64,000 nucleotides of DNA, taken from positions 1-64,000 of the forward strand of contig NZ_JACABA010000007.1 in the NCBI RefSeq assembly GCF_013377015.1. Reading direction: 5' to 3'. The notes beneath the pieces are model-generated. The model did not search any database, was not told the DNA's origin, and worked only from the letters and a program-made list of their open reading frames with translations. Shown here in pieces: positions 48,562 through 59,983 of the stretch. Positions within the stretch are counted from its first letter, which is position 1. Every line of letters starts with the position of its first letter. Both the position numbers and the translations under genes were made by a program. The DNA is from Rhodopseudomonas sp. GTDB lineage: Bacteria; Pseudomonadota; Alphaproteobacteria; Rhizobiales; Xanthobacteraceae.

Positions 48562-50139
48562 CGACGTGATGTCGTACACCACCCGATTGACGCCCTTGAC
48601 CTCGTTGATGATCCGCGTCGCGGTCGCGCCCAAAAAGCTCATTTCGAAGCCGTAGAAATCCGCCGTCATGCCGTCGGTCGAGGTCACGGCGCGGAGGCCG
48701 ACGACGTATTCGTAGGTGCGGCCGTCGCCCATCACGCCGACGGTCTTCACCGGCAGCAGCACGGCGAACGCTTGCCAGATCTTGTCGTAGAGGCCGGCCT
48801 TGCGTATCTGGTCGATATAGACCGCGTCGGCGTTGCGCAGGATTTCCAGCTTCTCCTCGGTGATCTCGCCGGGGCAGCGGATCGCGAGGCCCGGTCCGGG
48901 GAACGGATGGCGGCCGACGAAGATGTCCGGCAGGCCGAGTTCGCGGCCGAGCACGCGGACCTCGTCCTTGAACAATTCACGCAACGGCTCGACCAGCTTC
49001 ATCTTCATGCGTTCGGGCAGGCCGCCGACATTGTGGTGCGACTTGATCGTCACCGACGGCCCGCCGGTGAACGACACGCTTTCGATCACGTCGGGATACA
49101 GCGTGCCCTGCGCCAGGAAATCGGCGCCGCCGATGGTCTTGGCCTCGGTATCGAACACGTCGATGAACAGCCGCCCGATGGTCTTGCGCTTCAGTTCCGG
49201 ATCGCTGACGCCGGCGAGTTCGCCGAGAAACAGTTTTGCCGCGTCCACATGCACCAGCGGGATGTTGTAGTGATGCCGGAACAGGTCGACGACGGTCTTG
49301 CCCTCGTCCTTGCGCAGCAACCCGTGATCGACGAACACGCAGGTGAGCTGATCGCCGATCGCCTCGTGGATCAGCACTGCCGCCACCGCGCTGTCGACGC
49401 CGCCGGAGAGCCCGCAGATCACCTTGCCGTTGCCGACCTGGGCGCGGATCTTGTCGATCGCTTCCTCGCGGAATGCCCGCATGGTCCAGTCGCCGGTGAG
49501 ACCAGCGACCTTGCGGACGAAATTGCGCAGCAGTTTGGCGCCGTCGGGCGTATGCACCACCTCGGGGTGGAACTGCATCGCGTAGAATTTGCGGACGTCG
49601 TCGGCGATCACCGAGATCGGCGAACCCGGCGCTTTCGCCACGGCGCGAAACCCCTCGGGGAGTTTGGTGACGCGGTCGCCATGGCTCATCCAGACGTCGT
49701 ATTTGCCGCCCTTCTCCCAGACCCCGTCGAACAGCGCGCAATCGTCGGTGATCTCGATCTGGGCGCGGCCGAATTCGCGGTGATGGCCGGCTTCGACGGT
49801 GCCGCCGAGCTGCTGCGCCATCGTCTGCTCGCCATAGCAGATTCCGAGCACCGGCACGCCGGCGGTGAGGATCGACAGCGGCGCGGTCGGAGCATTGTCG
49901 TCCAGCACCGAGGCCGGGCCGCCGGACAGGATGACGGCCTTCGGCTTCATTGCGGCAAATGCGGCTTCCGCCTTGTTGAACGGCACGATCTCGGAATAGA
50001 CCCCCTCCTCGCGCACCCGCCGCGCGATCAGCTGGGTCACCTGACTGCCGAAATCGACGATCAGAATCTTGTCATGCGCCGCCGCGACATGCGGCGACGG
50101 ATCGGACGGCGGAACGGTGGTTTTGCTGGAAGCTGTCAT
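48532..50139 (-). CDS. guaA: GMP synthase (glutamine-hydrolysing)
   Basis: A 535-residue enzyme that turns XMP into GMP with glutamine and ATP. The class I amidotransferase domain has [17 protein letters not shown] (catalytic Cys) and [13 protein letters not shown] (His, Glu); the ATP-pyrophosphatase domain has [20 protein letters not shown]; the C-terminal dimerisation domain ends [12 protein letters not shown], the usual end. The length is normal. Its 3' end is the island's target site. Confidence 0.97.
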   Translation of the reverse strand: MTASSKTTVPPSDPSPHVAAAHDKILIVDFGSQVTQLIARRVREEGVYSEIVPFNKAEAAFAAMKPKAVILSGGPASVLDDNAPTAPLSILTAGVPVLGICYGEQTMAQQLGGTVEAGHHREFGRAQIEITDDCALFDGVWEKGGKYDVWMSHGDRVTKLPEGFRAVAKAPGSPISVIADDVRKFYAMQFHPEVVHTPDGAKLLRNFVRKVAGLTGDWTMRAFREEAIDKIRAQVGNGKVICGLSGGVDSAVAAVLIHEAIGDQLTCVFVDHGLLRKDEGKTVVDLFRHHYNIPLVHVDAAKLFLGELAGVSDPELKRKTIGRLFIDVFDTEAKTIGGADFLAQGTLYPDVIESVSFTGGPSVTIKSHHNVGGLPERMKMKLVEPLRELFKDEVRVLGRELGLPDIFVGRHPFPGPGLAIRCPGEITEEKLEILRNADAVYIDQIRKAGLYDKIWQAFAVLLPVKTVGVMGDGRTYEYVVGLRAVTSTDGMTADFYGFEMSFLGATATRIINEVKGVNRVVYDITSKPPGTIEWE

Positions 50140-50191
50140 GGCAAGGAATTACGCGACTGGGGGGGCGCTCGCAACCCTGAAAAGCGCGCTC

Positions 50192-50272
50192 CGTCATGGC
50201 GAGGAGCGCAGCGACGAAGCCATCCAGGCTGAGCCCGCGGCTCTGGATTGCTTCGCTGCGCTCGCAATGACG
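50192..50272. repeat. Interspersed palindrome between guaA and rsmB
   Basis: Left arm CGTCATGGCGAGGAGCGCAG and right arm CTGCGCTCGCAATGACG pair, with inner arms GACGAAGCCATCCAG and CTCTGGATTGCTTCG around a short loop. This type of palindrome recurs through Bradyrhizobiaceae genomes in my recollection. It may also end transcription of the rsmB-type gene's neighbours. Confidence 0.65.
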
Positions 50273-50277
50273 CCGTG

Positions 50278-51582
50278 CTAGCTGCCCTGCCTTCGCAGCA
50301 CGCTGACGAAAAACCCGTCGGTTCCGGTCCGCCGCGGGGTCATCAGCAGCCCCTCGTCGGACGGCCAGGTCGCGGCCAGGAAGCCGTCGGCCTTGTCCCA
50401 CAGCGCCGCGGCGACCTGCGCCGGCGGCACCACGGAAAATTCCGGATGCCTCGCCACGAAGCCGCGGATCTGCGCGCCGTTCTCCTTGGCCAGCACCGAG
50501 CAGGTCACATAGGCGATCCGCCCGCCGGGCTTGACCAGCGGCACCGCGCGATCCAGCACAGCGATCTGGTCGTTCTGCCGTACCTCCAGCGCGCCGGGGC
50601 GCATCCGCCATTTGGCGTCAGGGTTCCGGCGCCAGGTGCCGGTGCCGGTGCACGGCGCGTCGATCAGCACCAGGTCGGCGGAGGCGTAGATATCGGCCAG
50701 CGTGTCGTTTGGCCCCTTCGGGGTGCGGATGTCGCAATTATGCACGCCGGCGCGCGACAGCCGCTCATAGATCGGCGCCAGCTGCCGTTTGTCGGAATCG
50801 GTGGCGATCAGCCTCCCCTTGCCCTGCATCATCGCCGCCAGTGCCAGCGTCTTGCCGCCGGCGCCGGCACACAGGTCGATCACCTGCTCGCCGGGCTTGG
50901 CGCCGGACAGCAGGGCGGCGAGTTGCGAGCCCTCGTCCTGCACCTCGATCGCGCCCTTGATGAAATCCTCCTCGGAATGCACCCCGGGATTGCGAGCGTC
51001 GGCGCCGAGATCGATCCGCAGCCCGATCGGCGACCATGGCGTCGGGTGCGCGCCGAGATGCGCCAGCGAGCCCAGGATCTTGTCGCGCTTGGCCTTCAGC
51101 GTGTTGACCCGCAGGTCGAGCGGCGCCCGGCTGGCCATCGCGGTGGCCTCGGCCACGCGCTGATCGCCGAACACTTCGGCCAGCGCGCCGTCGAGCCATT
51201 CCGGATAGTCGCCGGCGATGTGCGGCGGCGCGTCGTCCAGCGTGCGCGACGCCAAGGCGGCGTGCTCGGCGTCGGACAACGGCGCCGGCGCGAAGCGGCC
51301 GCCGTCGCACAGCGCCGCGATCGCCTCGACATCGATGCCGCGCTCGACCTTGAGCATGCCGAGCACGCGCGCACGGGGGCTGTCGCTGTCCATGATCCAG
51401 GCGCTGGAGGCGCGGCGGCGCAGCACGTCCCAGATCAAGCCGGCGATCGCGGCGCGGTCGCCGGAGCCGGCGTAACGATGCGCGGTGCCCCATTCCTTCA
51501 AGGCCTTGGCGGCCGGAATCCGCTGGGTGTCGATGGCGTCGATCAGATCGATGGCTGCGGACAGCCGGGCGGCAGGAGTCAT
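50278..51582 (-). CDS. RsmB/NOP-family rRNA m5C methyltransferase
   Basis: A 434-residue protein. The N-terminal NusB-like region is weak (about 1-100); the SAM-binding domain has VIDLCAGAGGKTLALAAMMQ (motif I), LVLIDAPCTGTGTWRRNPDA (motif IV with its Cys) and IAYVTCSVLAKENGAQI (motif VI, catalytic Cys). Both cysteines of m5C methyltransferases are present. It probably methylates C967 of 16S rRNA like RsmB, but other targets are possible. Confidence 0.88.
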   Translation of the reverse strand: MTPAARLSAAIDLIDAIDTQRIPAAKALKEWGTAHRYAGSGDRAAIAGLIWDVLRRRASSAWIMDSDSPRARVLGMLKVERGIDVEAIAALCDGGRFAPAPLSDAEHAALASRTLDDAPPHIAGDYPEWLDGALAEVFGDQRVAEATAMASRAPLDLRVNTLKAKRDKILGSLAHLGAHPTPWSPIGLRIDLGADARNPGVHSEEDFIKGAIEVQDEGSQLAALLSGAKPGEQVIDLCAGAGGKTLALAAMMQGKGRLIATDSDKRQLAPIYERLSRAGVHNCDIRTPKGPNDTLADIYASADLVLIDAPCTGTGTWRRNPDAKWRMRPGALEVRQNDQIAVLDRAVPLVKPGGRIAYVTCSVLAKENGAQIRGFVARHPEFSVVPPAQVAAALWDKADGFLAATWPSDEGLLMTPRRTGTDGFFVSVLRRQGS

Positions 51583-51622
51583 GAACGTCTTTCGGTCAGA
51601 ATGGAGCGGCGCAGCGACGTCG

Positions 51623-52000
51623 TCAGATCAGCAGCAGGATGCGCAGCGCGAAATAGACCCACATCGCCAGCAGCACCAGGGCGCCGGCCAGATAGGCCAT
51701 CGAACGGTTCCCGGAGCCGTTTGCGGTGACGAACATGCCGGCATGGACGAACCGCGTCACCACGAACACCCACGACAACAGCACGATCACCAGGTCGGCA
51801 TGCCGCAGCGGCAGCGCGATCGCGATCAGTACGTAGAACAATACCGCGAGTTGCTGCGGATCGAACAGCACGTCGTCCACGGCCCCGCCGCTTCCGCCCG
51901 AGCCGCCCTGTTTGCGCTGGGCAAAATGGCTCCGCAACAGCAGAACCAGGGTCAGCGTAACCAGCACGAACACCGGCAGCAGTATCATCTGAACCGACAT
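51623..52000 (-). CDS. MAPEG-family membrane protein
   Basis: A 125-residue protein with four hydrophobic helices. MSVQMILLPVFVLVTLTLVL, then LAVLFYVLIAIALPLRHADL and VVLLSWVFVVTRFVHAGMFV-type text match the MAPEG fold found in many alphaproteobacteria. Bacterial members are of uncertain function, some glutathione-related. The ATG at 52000 has GGGAGGCC upstream. Confidence 0.78.
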   Translation of the reverse strand: MSVQMILLPVFVLVTLTLVLLLRSHFAQRKQGGSGGSGGAVDDVLFDPQQLAVLFYVLIAIALPLRHADLVIVLLSWVFVVTRFVHAGMFVTANGSGNRSMAYLAGALVLLAMWVYFALRILLLI

Positions 52001-52158
52001 TGAGGCCTCCCGTGGCGGCGTTGCGGACCCCGCTATAGCGAGCGCGTCCGGCAATGACAATCGATCCCGGCCGGCCGCCTTGAACCTTCGGCCGCGCGGC
52101 CGCGACCTAGGCTTGAAAAGTTCCCGTCGTGTTGGGGCCGGAGCCCCGCGGTGGAGCG

Positions 52159-52848
52159 ATGACCTATATCGGTTCAGGATTGACGACCATGATCGACGCG
52201 CTGGGCGGCGGCATCACAGACCTTGTCACCACCATCGGCAGGGTCGCGGGACTGTCGGCCGACGGCCCGGACAGCTGGGCTGGGCTTGCGACGTCGGCGC
52301 TGGCGGGCGCCGCCGCGGCGCTCGCCGTCGCCATCGCGCTCACCTTGTATTTTCGCAGCGGCTATCGCTCGACCCGCGACGTGGTGAAACACGGCGCCGC
52401 CACCGTCGCGGCGCTCGCGCTGCTCGCCTTCGCGGCCTCCGACATGCGACACGCCGCGCTGGATTATCTCGGCATCAATCCGAACAAGCCGGCGGTCGAG
52501 TTCGAAATCCGGCTGCCGCCGGCGGCCGCGCTGGCGGCGGCCACGGGCGACACCCAGATCGAATTGCACACCGACCGCAACCAGACCATCGCGCAACTAA
52601 AAGCCGTCGGATCGTCCGATGCCGGCCGCAACATCCTGCGAGGATCGGTGCCGCTCGACTTCCGTACCAGGGACCGGATGGTCATTCTCAGCCTGCCCGG
52701 TCAGGGCCAGCATTTGTTCAAGTTGCGGCTGGCCGCCAATCCGAGTCGCTCCGCGGCATTCGGCCCGTGGCACCTGGCCGATCGCGTCGAGGCATCGCCG
52801 CCGACCGCACCGGACGACAGCTACGCGATCCGCTACCGGGTGATGTAA
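52159..52848 (+). CDS. Membrane protein, unknown function
   Basis: A 229-residue protein with two hydrophobic helices (about 50-67, ALAGAAAALAVAIALTLYF, and about 78-94, ATVAALALLAFAASDM), followed by a soluble, strand-rich domain of about 130 residues (VEFEIRLPPAAALAAATGDT, then FRTRDRMVILSLPGQGQHLF). The second part is probably periplasmic. I do not recognise the family. GGTGGAG precedes the ATG. Confidence 0.6.
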   Translation: MTYIGSGLTTMIDALGGGITDLVTTIGRVAGLSADGPDSWAGLATSALAGAAAALAVAIALTLYFRSGYRSTRDVVKHGAATVAALALLAFAASDMRHAALDYLGINPNKPAVEFEIRLPPAAALAAATGDTQIELHTDRNQTIAQLKAVGSSDAGRNILRGSVPLDFRTRDRMVILSLPGQGQHLFKLRLAANPSRSAAFGPWHLADRVEASPPTAPDDSYAIRYRVM

Positions 52849-52916
52849 GCGCCGCACACCGTGCGTTTGTTTTCTTGAGGACGGGCTCGGGGCTGATCGG
52901 ATCAGGCTGGCGATAG

Positions 52917-53399
52917 CTAGGCCTGAAAGATCAGGCACGTCGTCGTGCCATGGGCCAGCAGCCGTCCCATGCGATCGGTGACTCGGCCTTCGGCAATGCC
53001 GATTCGGCGACCGCAATTCACCACCACGCCCTCTGCGTTGACCGGGCCCGTTTCGGGCGTGATCGGTCGCACCAGCGATATCTTGAACTCTACGGTGGTC
53101 TGACCGACGCCCTTTTCCAAAGTCGACTGGATGGCGAGGCCCATGCAGCTATCAAGCAGCGTCGCCGCAAGGCCGCCATGCACCGTGCCTGCGGGGTTGA
53201 GGTGAGTCCCATTCGGCTCGACAGCAACGACGACGCGCCCGCTCGCAGCCTCGATCACATCATAGCCCAGCGTCTTGGCGATCGTATTGAGCGGCAGCGT
53301 GCCGTCGACGAGCCCTTGAACAAACTCCAGTCCACTCATCTCCTTCTGCCTATCGGCGCTGACGGTGCCAAATGTCTTGCTGGTGCTACGGTTCGCCAT
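52917..53399 (-). CDS. PaaI-family acyl-CoA thioesterase
   Basis: A 160-residue hot-dog-fold protein: NPAGTVHGGLAATLLDSCMG is the PaaI signature with the HGG loop, followed by TTVEFKISLVRPITPETGPV and RIGIAEGRVTDRMGRLLAHG. It hydrolyses acyl-CoA, substrate unknown. It is transcribed alone. Confidence 0.85.
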   Translation of the reverse strand: MANRSTSKTFGTVSADRQKEMSGLEFVQGLVDGTLPLNTIAKTLGYDVIEAASGRVVVAVEPNGTHLNPAGTVHGGLAATLLDSCMGLAIQSTLEKGVGQTTVEFKISLVRPITPETGPVNAEGVVVNCGRRIGIAEGRVTDRMGRLLAHGTTTCLIFQA

Positions 53400-53536
53400 C
53401 GGTCGACTCCACGATCGTTTGCACAGAATGAAAGTGGCCGCTCAATTGCAGCCACATCGTCGGTCGCATTTTGTCTAGCATCGACCGCGTGATCTGGCTG
53501 GCAGGTTTCAGACTCGATCAATCATGCGACGCCGCG

Positions 53537-54139
53537 TTAACGGCGCGTACTTCCATCCGAGGCATGACGTCCAATTGTCCGCGCACGTCGTCGGGTCCGG
53601 ATCGAGGTTGGCGACTGCCCGTACACGTCAACAAATGTCGCATTGAAGCTGCGGGTGCTGGCGAAACCGGAGCGCGCGGCGATCTCGGTCATGGGCAGAT
53701 CGGTGCTATCCAGCAACCGCTTGGCGCGCTGCACACGGCATGTTCTCGCCACGGCCATTGGGCTCGATCCAAGATATGCTTGAAACAGACGACACAGGTG
53801 GCGTTCGCCGATGCCGAGCTTGTCAGCCAATCCTCCGACCGGCCCCCTATCCAGCGCCCCGGCCTGGATCAATCGCAGCGCGCGCCCGACGGTCGTCCGT
53901 GTTCCGTTCCATGCCGGCGAGAAGGGCGCCGTCTCCGGCCGGCACCGGAGGCATGGCCGGAAGCCGTCACGCTCCGCCGCGGCTGCGCTCGAATAGAAGC
54001 TCACATTGCATGACAGCGGTTGCGCAGGACAGATCGGCCGACAGTAGATTCCCGTCGTGGCGACGGCAGTGAAGAACACGCCATCTAAAGCCCGGTCGCG
54101 TTGTCGCCGCGCCCTGTCGCAAGTGTTGAAGTCAAGCAT
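53537..54139 (-). CDS. AdaA-type regulator (Ada N-domain plus HTH)
   Basis: A 200-residue protein. The Ada zinc domain has four Cys (C33, C37, C63, C66) in TTGIYCRPICPAQP and GFRPCLRCRPETA; C33 would be the methyl-acceptor for phosphotriesters. An AraC-type HTH follows (LADKLGIGERHLCRLFQAYL, then EIAARSGFASTRSFNATFVD). The glycosylase or methyltransferase domain often attached is absent, so this is the stand-alone regulator form of the adaptive response to alkylation. No ogt or alkA gene adjoins it. Confidence 0.85.
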   Translation of the reverse strand: MLDFNTCDRARRQRDRALDGVFFTAVATTGIYCRPICPAQPLSCNVSFYSSAAAAERDGFRPCLRCRPETAPFSPAWNGTRTTVGRALRLIQAGALDRGPVGGLADKLGIGERHLCRLFQAYLGSSPMAVARTCRVQRAKRLLDSTDLPMTEIAARSGFASTRSFNATFVDVYGQSPTSIRTRRRARTIGRHASDGSTRR

Positions 54140-54442
54140 GCCGGCTCCCAGCGCCGAATGGTGAATGCTCCCGAGCCGTTGCGACCGCGGTCACAGCCGG
54201 CTTTCTTTGCTACGGTCAAGCGCTTCGCTCGACAACATCAGTGAGCGCATATCGCTCCTGAAGCGATCTGAAGATAAGGCTGGCGTTGCGCGCTTACAGC
54301 GACCCGCGCGCCCATCTCATTCGCTGCTTCTCAGCACGCGACCGTCCATCACCGCATGCGGCATGCTTGTCCGCCACCAGCGGTGAAAGCATAGACCGCC
54401 CAGCGGCGCCACCCTTGCATTTCCGGTCGGCCGGCGCCGACG
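54140..54442. other. Intergenic, no gene seen
   Basis: This region lies upstream of the AdaA-type gene and downstream of the reductase gene. It should hold the adaA promoter. No coding frame is supported. Confidence 0.45.
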
Positions 54443-55477
54443 CTAGCCGTCGAAGCTGTTGTCCGGCCCGACCTGGACCAGCTGCTTGCCGAAATTGGCG
54501 CCCTTCAACAGGCCGATGAAGGCTGCCGGCGCGCCGTCGAGGCCCTCGGTGACGAATTCGCGGTGCTTGATCTGGCCCTCGCGCAGCCAGCCCGACATGT
54601 CGCGCAGGAAGTCGCCATGACGCGCGGCGAAATCGCTGACGATGAAGCCGCGAATGGTCAAACGCTTGGTCAGCACGTTGCGCATCAGCGCGCTGGCCCA
54701 TTTCGGCGTGGTCGGCGCGGTGTCGTTGTATTGCGCGATCAAGCCGCACACCGGCATCCGGGCGAAGGCGTTGAGCAGCGGGAACACCGCTTCGAACACC
54801 GCGCCGCCGACGTTCTCGAAATACACGTCGATTCCCTTCGGGCAGGCCGCCATCAGTTTGGCCGCGAGATCCGGGTCGCGGTGATCGACGCAGTCGTCGA
54901 AGCCGAGTTCGTTCTTGACGTAGTCGCACTTGTCCTTGCCGCCAGCGATGCCGACCGCGCGCGCGCCCTTGATCTTGGCAATCTGGCCCACCGCCGAGCC
55001 GACCGCACCGGACGCCGCGGCCACCACCACGGTCTCGCCTTCCTTCGGCTGGCCGATGTCCAACAGCCCCGTATAGGCGGTCATCCCCGGCATGCCGAGC
55101 ACGCCGACCGCGGTCGAGATCGGACCGAGCGCCGGATCGATCTTGCGCAGGCCCTTGCCATCCGCCAGTGCGTAGGACTGCCAGCCGGAATGCGACAACA
55201 CGAAATCGCCCTTGGCGAAATTCGGATTGTGCGAGGCCACGACCTCGCAGACCGTGCCGCCTTCCATCACGCCGCCGACCGGCACCGGCTGGGCATAGGA
55301 CGGCCCCTCGCTCATCCGGCCGCGCATATAGGGATCGAGCGACAGCCAGATGGTGCGCAGCAAGACCTGGCCCTCGCCCGCGGTCGGGATGGCGTAGTCC
55401 TCGACCCGGAAGTCCGACAGTTTCGGCTCGCCCATCGGGCGGGCGGCGAGAACGACGCGTTTGGCCAATGCCGACAT
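54443..55477 (-). CDS. NADP-dependent oxidoreductase (CurA type)
   Basis: A 344-residue medium-chain reductase: an N-terminal KRVVLAARPMGEPKLSDFRV strand region, LSLDPYMRGRMSEGPSYAQP, the nucleotide-binding VVVAAASGAVGSAVGQIAKI (GxxGxxG), and YFENVGGAVFEAVFPLLNAF typical of the curcumin reductase/leukotriene B4 dehydrogenase group. No zinc ligands, as expected. It reduces conjugated double bonds of small enones. Confidence 0.9.
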   Translation of the reverse strand: MSALAKRVVLAARPMGEPKLSDFRVEDYAIPTAGEGQVLLRTIWLSLDPYMRGRMSEGPSYAQPVPVGGVMEGGTVCEVVASHNPNFAKGDFVLSHSGWQSYALADGKGLRKIDPALGPISTAVGVLGMPGMTAYTGLLDIGQPKEGETVVVAAASGAVGSAVGQIAKIKGARAVGIAGGKDKCDYVKNELGFDDCVDHRDPDLAAKLMAACPKGIDVYFENVGGAVFEAVFPLLNAFARMPVCGLIAQYNDTAPTTPKWASALMRNVLTKRLTIRGFIVSDFAARHGDFLRDMSGWLREGQIKHREFVTEGLDGAPAAFIGLLKGANFGKQLVQVGPDNSFDG

Positions 55478-55551
55478 GGAAGTTTCCTCTGGTTTTGGTT
55501 TTGGTTTTGACGATTGAAGCACGGCGCGCAGCGCACCGAAAGCACGGAACG

Positions 55552-56175
55552 TCAGGCGGTGATCTTGGCCAGCGCCGTCTCGAACGCCGCTGCTGCGTTC
55601 GGCAGGTCCCTGAAGGCAAGACCGCTGTCGGCCGACTGCTTCTGTTCCGGCGTCGCGGTCGGACGGATCTCGGCGATCGGCTTGCCGCCGTCCAGCAAAG
55701 CACGCGGCGCGATGACGTGAAACTCATGCGCCTCGAGCGGCTGGTCCTTCAGCAGGAAGACGCTCAGCGACACGATGTCGGCGCCGCGCCGATAGGAGAT
55801 GTAGCGATCGATCGCCACCGAGCCGTCGCGCTGCATCCCGCCGAGTTTGGCAAAGCCCTTGGCGTCCAGCAGCCGGTGCGCCTTGAAGCCCTTCACGCCG
55901 GCCGAATGTGCCTTCGCGGTCTCTTCCGAAAGGTCATATGTCGCCGCCAGGGCGGTGCCGACCGCGGCGAGTTCGCCCGCCATCTGGTGTTCAAATTCCT
56001 TGACCTCGGTGCGCGGCTTCGGCCCCTTGCGCGGCTTGGCGGCGTCGCGGGTTTCGAGTGCGGTCTTGCACTTCTCGATCACCTCGGTGGCGGATTTGCG
56101 CTCGGCGTTGACCAGCAGTGTCTTCAGATCCTTGTCTGAAAGCGCGGCGATCCTGTCGTCTGTCCAGTCAACCAT
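55552..56175 (-). CDS. Hypothetical protein downstream of guaB
   Basis: A 207-residue soluble protein with an N-terminal helical region (DRIAALSDKDLKTLLVNAER, residues about 5-50) followed by a basic linker (AKPRKGPKPRTEVKEFEHQM) and a mixed C-terminal part (DRYISYRRGADIVSLSVFLL). No family recognised. It starts 32 bases after guaB on the same strand, so it is probably the second gene of a guaB operon. Confidence 0.7.
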   Translation of the reverse strand: MVDWTDDRIAALSDKDLKTLLVNAERKSATEVIEKCKTALETRDAAKPRKGPKPRTEVKEFEHQMAGELAAVGTALAATYDLSEETAKAHSAGVKGFKAHRLLDAKGFAKLGGMQRDGSVAIDRYISYRRGADIVSLSVFLLKDQPLEAHEFHVIAPRALLDGGKPIAEIRPTATPEQKQSADSGLAFRDLPNAAAAFETALAKITA

Positions 56176-56207
56176 AATGTCCAATGTTCTTTTCTGAAGG
56201 AAAGGGC

Positions 56208-57791
<1,584 letters not shown>

Positions 57792-57924
57792 TCAAGGCCC
57801 ATCGATGGGGTTGGCGGTGGTCGATAGCATGCGAGGATGACGAATCAAAGGGGCTGGGCGGCATCGGCTCCGGAATTACGCGGATCGCTGGTCACACCGT
57901 TGAAACTGCACCAAATCCAACGCG

Positions 57925-58173
57925 CTAGCGCGGATAGCCCGGCGGCGGGCCGTGCTGTCGGATCGCATCCACGACCTCGCGATGCATCCGCTTTTCGCGT
58001 TCCATCCGCACCGCGATCAGCGCATGGAGTGACGGCAGCAGCAGCAGCGGGTGGAAAATCAGCCCCAACACGATGCAAACTACCAGCAGAACCAGGTTGA
58101 AGACGGCCGACAGCGGCTGGCCGTTCAGCAGCAGGCCAAGCGGTGGCAGGAAGGCGGCGAGCAGATAGATCAT
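57925..58173 (-). CDS. Pmp3/YqaE-like membrane protein
   Basis: An 82-residue protein with two hydrophobic helices (MIYLLAAFLPPLGLLLNGQP, then NLVLLVVCIVLGLIFHPLLL) and a charged tail (MEREKRMHREVVDAIRQHGP). The FLPPLG in helix 1 is the hallmark of the Pmp3/YqaE proteolipid family. It probably modulates membrane potential under stress. It diverges from the MFS gene. Confidence 0.78.
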   Translation of the reverse strand: MIYLLAAFLPPLGLLLNGQPLSAVFNLVLLVVCIVLGLIFHPLLLLPSLHALIAVRMEREKRMHREVVDAIRQHGPPPGYPR

Positions 58174-58304
58174 CGGTGGAACTCCGTATGGTCACGCAGG
58201 ATTTAGGTGCCGGCCGCCGTTCCGCAATAGCCGCCGGCGGTTCGGGGTGTTACAGCGCAACTCCCGCCCTGCCCGCCGCGCCCGAACAATCAAAAAAATA
58301 CCCG

Positions 58305-59777
58305 ATGACCAAAGAACGCCTGATTCCGCTGATCGTGGCCGCGGCGCTGTTCATGGAAAACATGGACGCCACGGTGATCGCGACCTCGCTGCCGGCGATC
58401 GCCGCCGATATCGGCACCAGCCCGCTCACCCTGAAACTCGCAATCACCTCTTATCTGCTTTCGCTGGCGGTGTTTATTCCGGCGTCGGGGTGGACCGCCG
58501 ATCGCTTCGGCGCGCGCGCGGTGTTCAGCATCGCCATTGCGGTGTTCATGGTCGGCTCGATCGGCTGCGCCCTGTCCGGCTCGGTCAGCGATTTCGTGAT
58601 CGCGCGGATATTGCAGGGAATCGGCGGCGCGATGATGACGCCGGTCGGCCGCCTGGTGCTGCTGCGCTCGATCGACAAGAGCGCGCTGGTCAATGCGATG
58701 GCCTGGATGACAATGCCGGCGCTGATCGGCCCCGTGATCGGGCCGCCGCTCGGCGGCTTCATCACCACCTATTTCTCCTGGCACTGGATCTTCCTGATCA
58801 ACATCCCGATCGGGCTGCTCGGGATCTTTCTGGCGCTGCGCTACATCGATCCGATCCGCGGCGAGGTACGCGAGCGGTTCGACCTCTACGGCCTGGTGCT
58901 GGCCGGGATTGGCCTGGCCGGCATCGCCTTCGGGCTGTCGGTCGCAGGCCTCAATCTGCTGCCCTGGCCGATCGTGGCGTCGCTGATCGGGATCGGCTGC
59001 ATCGCGATGACGCTGTACCTCATCCACGCCCGGCGGACCGCCTCGCCGGTGCTGGATTTCTCGCTGCTGCGGCTGGCGACGCTGCGCGCCAGCATCATCG
59101 GCGGCTTCCTGTTCCGGCTCGGGATCGGCGCGCTGCCGTTCCTGCTGCCGCTGTTGATGCAGATCGGCTTCGGGCTGACGCCGTTCCAGTCGGGTCTGGT
59201 GACGTTCGCCTCCGCCGCCGGCGCGATGGGGATGAAGACGCTGGCGGCGCGGATCATCCGCACCTTCGGCTTTCGCAACATCATGACCGTCAACGCGCTG
59301 GTCAGTTCGGTGTTTCTCGCCGCCTGCGCGCTGTTCACCCCGGCGACGCCGCTGCTGCTGATCATGATCATCCTGGTGGTCGGCGGCTTCTTCCGCTCGC
59401 TGCAGTTCACCGCGATCAACACCGTGGCCTTCGCCGAGGTCGAGCAGGCGCAGATCAGCCGCGCCACCACGCTGGTCAGCGTCAACCAGCAGTTGGCGAT
59501 TTCCGCCGGCGTCGCGATTGGCGCGTTCTCGGTGGAAACCACCATGGCGCTGCATCATTCTGCGGCGCTGTCGGCGGCCGATTTCGGCCCGGCCTTCATC
59601 GTGGTAGCAGTGCTCGCGGCAATTTCGGCGTATTTCTTCTGGCAGATGCCGGACGACGCCGGGCACGAGATTTCGGGCCGCAAGGCGATCGAGATTTCCA
59701 GCCGCAAGGGCGTCGAGCAAGCCGCCGCCAAGGCGGCCAGCGAAGGCACCGAGGACGCACGCGATCAGCGGCTGTGA
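58305..59777 (+). CDS. MFS multidrug exporter, DHA2 (EmrB/QacA)
   Basis: A 490-residue transporter with about 14 helices. Motif D1 LFMENMDATVIATSLPAIAA, motif A GWTADRFGARAVFSIAIAVF, and motif C-type MPALIGPVIGPPLGGFITTY mark DHA2 drug:H+ antiporters. The C-terminal 40 residues are cytoplasmic and charged. The start is the ATG at 58305, since the 54 codons upstream are non-conserved. No regulator or membrane-fusion partner adjoins it. Confidence 0.9.
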   Translation: MTKERLIPLIVAAALFMENMDATVIATSLPAIAADIGTSPLTLKLAITSYLLSLAVFIPASGWTADRFGARAVFSIAIAVFMVGSIGCALSGSVSDFVIARILQGIGGAMMTPVGRLVLLRSIDKSALVNAMAWMTMPALIGPVIGPPLGGFITTYFSWHWIFLINIPIGLLGIFLALRYIDPIRGEVRERFDLYGLVLAGIGLAGIAFGLSVAGLNLLPWPIVASLIGIGCIAMTLYLIHARRTASPVLDFSLLRLATLRASIIGGFLFRLGIGALPFLLPLLMQIGFGLTPFQSGLVTFASAAGAMGMKTLAARIIRTFGFRNIMTVNALVSSVFLAACALFTPATPLLLIMIILVVGGFFRSLQFTAINTVAFAEVEQAQISRATTLVSVNQQLAISAGVAIGAFSVETTMALHHSAALSAADFGPAFIVVAVLAAISAYFFWQMPDDAGHEISGRKAIEISSRKGVEQAAAKAASEGTEDARDQRL

Positions 59778-59803
59778 CGATGACGCTACCGCATCACACC
59801 GAT

Positions 59804-59983
59804 CTAGTGACACCCGTTGTTCGAATGCTGCTGCTGATCGCTGTGCCGCACCGCCAGCCTGAGTGTATCCCGGCATTTCGGGCAGCGAAAATGCGGGACG
59901 TCGAAGTTGGCATTGGGATGATCGACCTCGACGAGTTCGCGATCGACGCCGCACGCGCGACACATAGGAGTTGGAAAGTCCAT
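59804..59983 (-). CDS. 59-aa zinc-ribbon protein
   Basis: The frame MDFPTPMCRACGVDRELVEV, then NANFDVPHFRCPKCRDTLRL carries CxxC pairs at residues 8-11 and 34-37, a rubredoxin-like zinc knuckle arrangement, with a His-rich tail. The position of the cysteines argues strongly that this is coding rather than chance. It converges on the MFS gene with 26 bases between. Function unknown. Confidence 0.6.
   Translation of the reverse strand: MDFPTPMCRACGVDRELVEVDHPNANFDVPHFRCPKCRDTLRLAVRHSDQQQHSNNGCH

Noticed and set aside
54294-55727. A 477-residue leftward frame around the CurA-type gene
   Set aside because: It is in another frame from the reductase, which has the nucleotide-binding motif and correct length.
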